From: Chimonanthus salicifolius
Lineage: Eukaryota; Streptophyta; Magnoliopsida; Laurales; Calycanthaceae
Length of the DNA: 64,000 nt
Reading direction: 5' to 3'
NCBI GenBank assembly: GCA_013350335.1
Contig: CM023532.1
Coordinates: 88,911,383-88,975,382, forward strand
Part shown: piece after piece, positions 56,519 to 64,000 of the stretch
Numbering within the stretch: position 1 is the stretch's first letter
How the letters are laid out: each line of letters begins with the position of its first letter
Position numbers and translations under genes: made by a program
The notes under the pieces: generated by a model
Told to the model about the DNA's origin: nothing
The model's database searches: none
What the model saw: only the letters and a program-made list of their open reading frames with translations

Positions 56519-58111
56519 GACTTCCCGGACATCCTATTAACTGATTTCAAGTTGGAATGCGTGTGAATTCTTCAACTACACTTCGTGAACTTTTTAGGTG
56601 AGGGAAAATAATACTTTGTACCTTTACCGAGAAAGAAAATTCTCTATGTTATTTGTATGATTGAGAAATAGAAAAGAATATTGTATGGCATCTATTTGGA
56701 ATGTAATATTGTATCTAGGAAATAGACTGAGTTATATTTTAGAATAATGGTTGTAGTCTGGTGCTCATTCATAGTAATGTAAGGGGATTGGCTAAATGTT
56801 CAAATGGCCATGAGGGGACTTAGTATGCCCGGATAGTTGGAAATTAGCCATTAGCCTTGTTGAAAGATCCAATAATTATGTTCGACTAGGAGGGATGTTT
56901 TGTTGACTATTGGAGTATTATTTGTGATATTATTGAGATTGATTTATAACATTGTGTTGCCATAATAATCTTGTTGTGATATGACTTATTATCAGGCACA
57001 TGTGATATTATTGAGATTCGTTTTGATGTTCTAGAATATGTATATGATGCTTATGTTAACATGAAGTCATATAATTATGTTTGGAGCATATTATTGATAA
57101 GGAGATTCATGGCATGTTAATATGATTCATAACATATGGCATGATGATAGAGATGATGCATAGTAGACATGGCATTAAGCATGGCATCTTCATATTCATG
57201 GGATGGCTATGGAGGTGTTGGCCGTGATCTTTCATGATGACCACGACGGTGGTAGTTTGAGGCCTCGCTTTTAGTGAGAAGTACTACGCATGTGGTAGGT
57301 TTGGTTGTTAGGCCATGAAAGATCATGAAGACTGATATTTGGTGGTAGTTGTGTTGTGTAGGCCCCATTTGATATGGGAAGTACCACACTGTGGTAAGTT
57401 ATAGGCCTCACTTCGGTGGGATGGCCACCAAATACAGTGGGTGTGTTGTGGATGAATGAGACATTGAGCATTGTGCATTGCATGGCATAGTGCATGGATA
57501 TTAAAAGTATATTATTTAATCATGTTTTAAGATCATATTTATAGAGAATAATAGAGATATTATATTGGATATGAATTATTATATTCTTTCACTGGGCTTG
57601 GAGCTCACACCCCTTACATTGCAGGTAATCCTATGGACTTAGGATTGAAGGAGACCACTGATGTTTAGAGATTCTCAAGGATGAATATTTAATTTCTTAG
57701 TATAGTTGTGGATTCATGTGATTGGATTTATTTTATTTGATATTACGTATTTTCAGAGATTTGATTGGTTAGCTTGAAATAATTTAGAACCTTGAGAATA
57801 TTGATTTTCGTTTTATTTTATGGAATGGGATGTGAGTAGTGAGATTAGATTTGATGTTCATAATAGATGTTATTTATTTTATATTGTCGATGGCATTATG
57901 ATGTATGCGATGTGTAAAATGGGCTTGAAAGATTTGATGGCTTCGCTATTTCATTCATAAATAATAAAAAAATATATATGTTCATTTCCCCCAACCACAA
58001 ATCTGTGATATAAGACTCGTTAGATGCATAATACTTTGGTTAATGGCCGTTCGACCTGCAGTTAAGCGGGCCACGACACGTTTAGGCTGTAGAATGGAGC
58101 GGGACGTTACA
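56519..58111 (+). other. Downstream part of family X LTR, non-coding
   Basis: Contains a ~90-bp imperfect repeat (TTTGGTGGTAGTTGTG, GAAGTACCAC and GTGGTAGGTTTGG words, 57190-57430), a TTGCAG acceptor-like site at about 57626, and the LTR 3' block (AGTTAAGCGGGCCACGAC, 58060). No ORF is credible. Confidence 0.55.
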
Positions 58112-58894
58112 ACAAAGTTGTTCTCCGCTTCTTAAAAAACTTGTTTTCTCTAGATTTGGAATACCACAAACAATCATCAGTGCTGGGGGCAAGCACTTCT
58201 GCAATCGCCCGTTTGAAAATTGATGAAATCATATGGGGTGATGCATAAGGTTTCTACTCCTTATCATCCGCAAACAAGTGGCTAAGTGGAAATTTTAAAT
58301 AGAGAGATAAAACATATCATTGAGAAGACAGTCAATCCAACTCGAAAATATTGGTCTTCCAAACTCACTGATGCACTATGGGCATATCAAGCTGCTTTTA
58401 AAACACCCATAGGAATGTGACCCGGTCGTTTGGTTTATGGGAAGGCCTGTCATCTTCCTGTTGAGATAGAGCATAAAGCCTATTGGGCTATCAAGCGTTT
58501 CAATTTTGCTCTAGATACGGCTGGACAACACAGAAAGCTCCAACTGGTTGAGTTGGAAGAAATACAAAATGAAGCTTATGACACAGCCAGAAAGTACAAA
58601 GACAGGATAAAAGTATTTCATGACAAAAACATTCTCAGGAAAATGTTTACTATTCGTCAAAAGGTCTTACTGTACAATTCTCAACTACATTTATTTCCGA
58701 GAAAGCTGAGGTCATAGTGGACATGTCCGTTCATTGTTGCGACAACATATCCACATGGGGCAGTTCAGTTAAAGAATTCTAAGACTGTAAATGTTTTGAC
58801 ACTCAATGGTCAAAGATTAAAACCATTCTTAGAATTCAAGCAATCTGAGGAGGAAGAGGCTTCAATCATGTTAGGTGATCCGGTCTTCCAGGAC
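58112..58894 (+). pseudogene. pol: Athila-like integrase, C-terminal half
   Basis: Resumes after the nest (KVVLRFLKN). The second catalytic Asp position reads IISAGGKHF (GAT to GCT, so Ala). The third region VEILNREIK keeps Glu, but the codon before it is a TAA. Then LVYGKACHLPVEIEHKAYWAIK, ARKYKDRIK.FHDK and QKVLLYNSQLHLFPRKL (58430-58717), a stop, and WTCPFIVATTYPHGAVQ...LNGQRLKPFL. The YGKACHLPVE block is diagnostic of Athila-type integrase. The D-to-A change alone would inactivate it. Cut at AGGAC (58890-58894) by a solo LTR. Confidence 0.93.
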
Positions 58895-59372
58895 TCTAAC
58901 GCCCCGCCCTTTTTCACTCGCTTTCCGAAAATCATAGTCTATTTTTTTTTTTAAATAAAAAAAGAGTGATAGAGAGCGGGACGTCACGACGCGAGCTAAG
59001 TCCAAACTTCTAAAGTTCGACCCTTAACTGGCCAACCCTATGTGTGCATGGACTAAGTCCATGAAAACGGTTCACACATAACAATATAAACATGCGGATT
59101 AAAATCATAACTGCGGATTTATAATAGAACCTAATTATATTCCATTTTAGATAGCAAAGTACTTCAAGTCTTTAATCAATAATTAACATAACATAATTAT
59201 CCAACTAAACATCCAACCATAGCAAATTATCTAAATTATTATATGCCCGAAGTCTAGTTACTCAAATTACAAATTCATAAGTAACTTAATCAAAATAAAA
59301 ACTAAAAGCATCCAAGCTCCTATTCTTCGCCCTTTTCGCGTTCATCGTTTCCCTCGTTTCCTGTATCATCCG

Positions 59373-61186
59373 CTAGGGTAGAAGTAGGGCGTTAGAATAA
59401 CGCGTCCAGTAGGTATTCCCATTTAGGGCTAACATATGGTTAGTACAAAACATATATAATAATATCATAATGTCAAAAACCATATAAACCATGCCATGTC
59501 ATGATGTCAAACGCAATGAGTTCCACCCATCACAAGTACATATAAGTACCCCCACATAGGTGTTTCGGACGCCCCGACGGAGTGTGGCCCCTCCGGTTTC
59601 TTCTTGATGGAAATGCACATCAAGGTATCCCACATAGGTTTTTCGGACGCCCCGACGGAGTGTAGCCCCTCCGGTTATATATCCTTCACCCCATGCCATA
59701 CATTAGATGCTAATGAAACACATGCTTATATTGTAAACATAGCATTATACATCACATTTGAAACATATCTTTTACAACGTAAATTCATCAAATTAAGATA
59801 AAAACATTGTACATAAACCCATGGTTTCAAAGAGGTAGAATCCTACCAAAGACCACTACGTGTCCTTGCTTCTTAATCCGTCAACCGCTCAGGATCGTGC
59901 ACCGTTTGTGAGGTCCGTTACCTTATTACATAACAAATAATTAAACCCATGTTCCAATTGATTTCTTATCATGTCTAAGTCCATAAACCCAACTTTGTGG
60001 GGTTCGGCTATACACTATGGCCGAACCTCACCTCTTTGGTTTTAGTTCCCTTTTTGCTCATTTAATTTAAGTACAAGATCATATTACTTCTCATTCATTT
60101 AATCTAACATTCATAAACCCTAAGTCCATCAAACCATTCCTCATGGGGTTCGGCCATACACCATGGCCGAACCCATGGTCTATTAATTTTACTTATTTAC
60201 AATATTGCCATGGTTTCCATTTCCTTATGTTTAGGTCCAAAACTGATCCATAACATGGATTCATGATTGATTCATAAATCATAAAATAAAGCCCTAATAA
60301 TTCCCTTCATCCCTTGGTTTGGTAAACCATTCATTTAAATTATACAAAGACCCACAAATGACCCATGAACAAGTTCATGGGGTTCGGCCATACACCATGG
60401 CCGAACCTTTGATGTTTCATTTCTAACTTCTCCTTTAAATGGTTCACCATCTTAGGTCCATAAACATAAGTCTATACTTGCATCCTCCAATTAATCCTCC
60501 ATTCATTTAAAATATACATAGACATAATATCCATAAAATTGCTTCATCATGTACTACCGCAAGTCCAAGAGTGATCCATACATAATCCATTCACCATTTA
60601 CAACCTTCATGCCAACTTAGATTCAAAAACACTATCCATGGGGTTCGGCCATACACCATGGCCGAACCCATGGTCCTTTAGTTCCATCCCTTTGGCCGTC
60701 ACTTCTTTCCTTAGGTAATCACTCATACCACAATTGTTTAACATTGTTAACAACTTAAGTCCATAAAAAGACCTCATGGGGTTCGGTCATACACCATGGC
60801 CGAACCCTTGATCTTTCATTTTAACCTATATTTACAACTTTGCCATCATTTACGTGATCTAACTATATGAATATAATTCCATAATTCTTTATGGGTTCGG
60901 CCATACCCCTTGGCTTAACCCATGGTCTAAGGTTCTTTACCAACAACTTTCCATTTAAACCCTTTTAAAACATTCATAACATTCCATGGTTTTCATCCCT
61001 AAAAAACCCATAAAATAAACAATGTCTTTTCGTGGGGTTCGGCCATACCTTTGGCCAAACCCTATGGTTCATCCTTCCATTAAATTACTATATTCATCCC
61101 CTAATTTTTCTTCCATGGGGTTCGGCCATACACTGTGGCCGAACCCTACGGTTCCTTTCTTTAAACAAAATTATCAAAATACTTAC
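59373..61186 (-). other. Predicted LTR-internal intron (58895 LTR)
   Basis: Sense donor GG|GTAAGT-like site at 61186 after GGAGGAGTCGCGGAACC. Acceptor ACCCTAG ends at 59373, preceded by the GCGTTATTCTAACGCCC stem. 1814 bp with all eight hairpins inside. Confidence 0.55.
59999..61146 (-). repeat. Hairpin array, eight copies
   Basis: Copies at 59999-60027, 60145-60174, 60379-60407, 60640-60669, 60778-60807, 60893-60921, 61034-61061 and 61117-61146. Four have a perfect 12-bp stem with loop ACACC. The densest and best preserved array of the window. Confidence 0.93.
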
Positions 61187-61511
61187 CGGTTCCGCGACTC
61201 CTCCGGTTTTCCTTTGCTCTGACTTGTTCTTCCGATCCTTTCCTTCTTTAGCCTCTTTTATATGTATTCCTCTTTCTTCTTGATCTTTCACACGGCTGAC
61301 TGGTCTCACCTTTTTTTGCACACTGCCGAGAACTCCTTGTTGACAGAGCACACGGCGTCAAGCCTTCCCTTGATTGTGTATGCCGTGCGCCCCTCTTGTC
61401 TTATGCTCACACCTTTCAGCACTTCCCACTGGCTTGTTTCACGCTGGAATCACCTTCTCTACCTCTCAATACTCGTGGTTCCCTTCCTTCTGGCTTCAAA
61501 CATGACTATAT

Positions 61512-61519
61512 TATATATA
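61512..61519 (-). promoter_or_regulatory. TATA-box candidate of the 58895 solo LTR
   Basis: Sense strand CTATATATAATATAG, about 325 bp upstream of the donor-like site, a spacing close to that in the family C LTR at 9716. Consensus-based. Confidence 0.45.
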
Positions 61520-62176
61520 GGAAAAAACTTCCACCGATCGTATATCTGCTTCCGGTCGAGAGACCCCAATCTTCAATAGAAATTGCCGTGCATATGCTTC
61601 CCACTTTGGAGAGTCCTTTGCTGATAAATCGATGGTCCCTCCAATAGTAATTTCCATTCCTCCCTTTCAGCTGATGTAATATACATAGAAGTTGCCACCG
61701 AAACCACATGCAACCATATCTACATACAGCCAATTACCGCCCAATGTAATGTTCAAATATCAAACCCAATCTTTAGGATTTCCAGTCAATATATTATCTA
61801 CCATATCAGCTACATCCTAATCTTGTTGTGATCCCTGCTTGATCTGTGTATGCGTGTGTGTCATCCTCATCTATAGACATATTGCATTACCATTTTAATT
61901 CAGCCCCATTTAATTAGGCTTGAACTCACTTGGTGGTCAACCAAGTTAACCACGACCCATTGGGTCCCAATTGGGCATTTTGACCCAAATAGCCACATTG
62001 ACCCAATTAAATGCGCCTTACCCATTTACTTCAAATTGAACCTTATACTATCACCGTTGGGTCCTAATTGGGCCATTGACCCAACACCTTACCCATCTAA
62101 GGTTCATATCTGTTAATTCACAAATAAAATTGAAAATTCCGTAAATGTTGATAACATGGGATTTTGAAGTGTTACA

Positions 62177-64000
62177 AGGACTGATATGGGAGATCCATCC
62201 ACCCACTCCCATTCATCCGTCCACCCACATTAATCCATCCACCCATCATTCTATGTCTACGTCTGAGTCCGTTTGTGTTTCAAATTAGGTCTGCGTTAAA
62301 TCTGTCTAGGCTTGGATTTTCTATTTTGGTTGAGTTAGTATGCGTCAGTCAAGAGTCTAGTGTTTTCTGAGTCCATTCAGTATAATTGTTGCAAGAGAAA
62401 CTCTCTCAGAAATTTCTGAACTCGAGTTAGTACTGTTCTGATATACCTTTTTAGTTTGCAACTGATCACTGTAAATTAGGGAACATTGAGGACAATTTTA
62501 AATATTGGAGGGTTGCACTTGTCATTCTCAAAAAGAAAAAGTCATGATCTTGTTTAGACAGAAATAAGCAGAAATATTTTAAGAGAAGAGTAAATGAAGA
62601 CTGAGACTTCTTAGGGCTAAAACACTGTCAATTTTAGTCTAAAGAGATTAAAGGTGTCTTGACGATCTGACGTTAAAAGAGTCAATTTCTTTAGCAGTGA
62701 TACATTTATAAAAAAATTTAGATTATGTTTTTCCGAAAAGATTTTTATGAGATTTATACTTGGAAACATCTGTACACGGCGATATTAAGATTAATCCAAA
62801 AAAGAAAAATATCCATGAGTCGAGAGGAATACCAGTGGAGACTTAGACCTAGTGAGCTTTAGAACCATTCTATTTTTCTAAGGGTTTTAAGTAAACTCTT
62901 GTTTCCTTTGTTAAACACATTGAGTCGTTTCTAGATCTCATTTTTCTTTGTCTTGGTCATAATAAATTTGGGTTATTATATTTGAATTTTTTCTGAATTT
63001 ATTTGAAGCAAATAAATCACCTTATGAAGCTTAAGATAGGATATAGGCCATTTTTGGATCTATTGAGCCTTTCAAGCTTACCTAGTTTGGTCATCTATCG
63101 TGATAGTTCCCAGTTGATCCTGCTATTGAAACCTATTTATTGACTAGCCATGTTTACCATACTTAACTTTGGTTGTGGAGTTTGAGTTAAAATCGAAATA
63201 CCTATTCTAAAGGTAAGAAAAGGTTGGAGATGAACAACTGGAATGGTACTCTAAAAAAAATGGCACTTGAAAAGAAAAGAAAAAAAATGAAGATATAGCA
63301 TAAGAAAAGAAAAAAGAAAAAGAAAAGAAGGGGAAAATCCAGACATCGAACGAAGGATGTGACAAAAAATATATAATTTATAGAAAAAAAATGCTTTGAA
63401 AATTTGAAGTGTTGAAAAGAAAAATATTGGAAGAAATATCCCGTTCACATTATGAAGACCTCTACCTTTTATGTTCCAAGTATTTATCTTAGAGTCTTCT
63501 TATCCTTCTTTGATATGACCAGGTCCTAAGCCAGGTTTTGTCCTATTGGAAAGTCCTATTGATTTATGGTGTTTCATGTAGAGAATAGATGAGGAAAACT
63601 AGCGGTGTTTAACTCAACGTTCTCAGGAAAGTAGCATCCATTCATTAGATCTATATTTTCTTTGAAATGTGCCGTCTTTTCTAAAACATATGTGAGATAT
63701 TTTGATTTGAAAACATAAACTCCGCTCACATATACAGTTGAGAGAAAATATACCCAAACTTCTGAGCGTTAGTCTTTCTGAGAGATATATCTGTGAGGTT
63801 TGAAGTCAAAGAGCATTTTCCAATGGTGGTTACAAAACATGTGTGTGTTTGGAAAAAGAAGACTGTCATAATATTTGGCTATCACACACAACACTCCAGG
63901 TATAAGCCTTGTAAAATGAATTTTAGAATTGTATGATATTTGTATTTTTGTCTATGTATTTTTTGCTAGGAAAATTTGATGTTTGTGGGTATCATCACTG
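62177..64000 (+). mobile_element. Athila-like element, region after integrase
   Basis: Continues in the integrase tail after the solo LTR. A CATCCACCCA-rich stretch (62205-62260), then CATTGAGGACAATTTT...GGAGGGTTGC (about 62485-62515), a word string commonly found downstream of pol in Athila elements. The rest to 64000 is AT-rich with many AAAGAAAAG runs (63255-63330). No envelope-like or other ORF is credible. The 3' LTR is not reached. Confidence 0.6.

Larger units (their letters stand above)
46621..58111 (+). mobile_element. Solo LTR, family X, TSD ACAAA, outermost of a three-layer nest
   Basis: TGTAGTGACCC (46621) to GGGACGTTACA (58111). ACAAA occurs on both sides (46616-46620, 58112-58116). 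Net length after removing the nested LTRs is about 3267 bp (46621-46768 plus 54993-58111). It carries a TATAAATA box at 55395, a pyrimidine-rich leader, a canonical CAG|GTAAGA donor at 55573 and a GCAG acceptor at 56518, but no GGGTTCGGCCAT hairpins of its own. It sits inside Athila-like integrase, whose two halves join when it is removed. Confidence 0.95.
58895..62176 (-). mobile_element. Solo LTR, minus, TSD AGGAC
   Basis: Plus-strand ends TCTAACGCCCC (58895; G-to-C change in TGTAACG) and AGTGTTACA (62176), 3282 bp. AGGAC occurs at 58890-58894 and 62177-62181. The acceptor block (CTAG at 59373), CGGAG modules (59570-59672), eight hairpins and donor-like CG|GTAAGT at 61186 are in the usual order. 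61290-61880 (leader/promoter) is less AT-rich, with little similarity to other LTRs here. U3 at 61890-62176 has GTTGACC/TTGGGCC words. Confidence 0.94.

Noticed and set aside
63251..63448. 65-codon F/L-rich minus-strand frame as a membrane protein
   Set aside because: It is the complement of an AAAGAAAAG low-complexity run in the Athila-like 3' region; hydrophobicity is a by-product of poly-purine composition.

Overview
The window looks like nuclear DNA of a flowering plant (species not identifiable from sequence alone), in a gene-poor, AT-rich block made almost entirely of nested LTR retrotransposons. Supporting signs are two primer-binding sites matching plant initiator tRNA-Met, chromovirus (Tekay/Del-like) gag-pol remnants, Athila-like pol remnants, an L1-type LINE fragment, and solo LTRs with 5-bp target-site duplications (TSDs). 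I found no intact host gene and no convincing tRNA or rRNA. Every coding segment is broken by stops, frameshifts or truncation.

Layout. 1-6634: three minus-oriented LTR pieces of different families. 6635-9635: a 133-bp unassigned stretch, a foreign LTR-like scrap, then decayed RT, protease, zinc knuckle, gag, leader and PBS of a minus-oriented Tekay-like element. 9636-20112: its 5' LTR, interrupted by two complete solo LTRs (9716-12155, TSD GAGCG; 14886-18929, TSD GGTTC/GGTTA). 20113-24950: two plus-oriented LTR pieces. 24951-28097 and 34086-36780: near-identical minus LTR copies. Between them, 28098-34085 is a plus-oriented element with a 4.1-kb LTR, a PBS, a leader and only a short acidic CCHC-knuckle ORF. 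36781-42611: plus LTR pieces, including an inverted copy of the 34-36 kb LTR, then a minus LTR piece. 42612-43380: a Tekay-like integrase scrap fused to a LINE RT scrap. 43681-45171: a divergent LTR. 45172-64000: an Athila-like pol and 3' region, split by a three-layer nest of solo LTRs (46621-58111, TSD ACAAA; 46769-54987, TSD ACTCC; 48453-52715, TSD GATGG) and again by a solo LTR at 58895-62176 (TSD AGGAC).

The most unusual signal is shared by most of these long (2.4-4.3 kb) LTR families. They carry more than 60 dispersed copies of a ~30-bp hairpin with arms GGGTTCGGCCAT / ATGGCCGAACCC and a ~4-6-nt loop. Where the landmarks can be located, the hairpins lie between a conserved 5' splice-site-like sequence (commonly GGAGGAGTCG...GTAAGT) and a conserved branchpoint/acceptor-like block (CTAAC, pyrimidines, TAG) inside a GGGCGCGTTGTCTAACGCCC stem. 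I infer a 1.8-2.5-kb intron inside the LTR that hosts the hairpin array. Several hairpins show paired changes in both arms, and several structural breakpoints fall at half-hairpins. A second candidate is the 28098 element, whose LTR, PBS and leader match the gag-pol element but whose visible reading frame is only a short zinc-knuckle protein, as expected of a non-autonomous partner.
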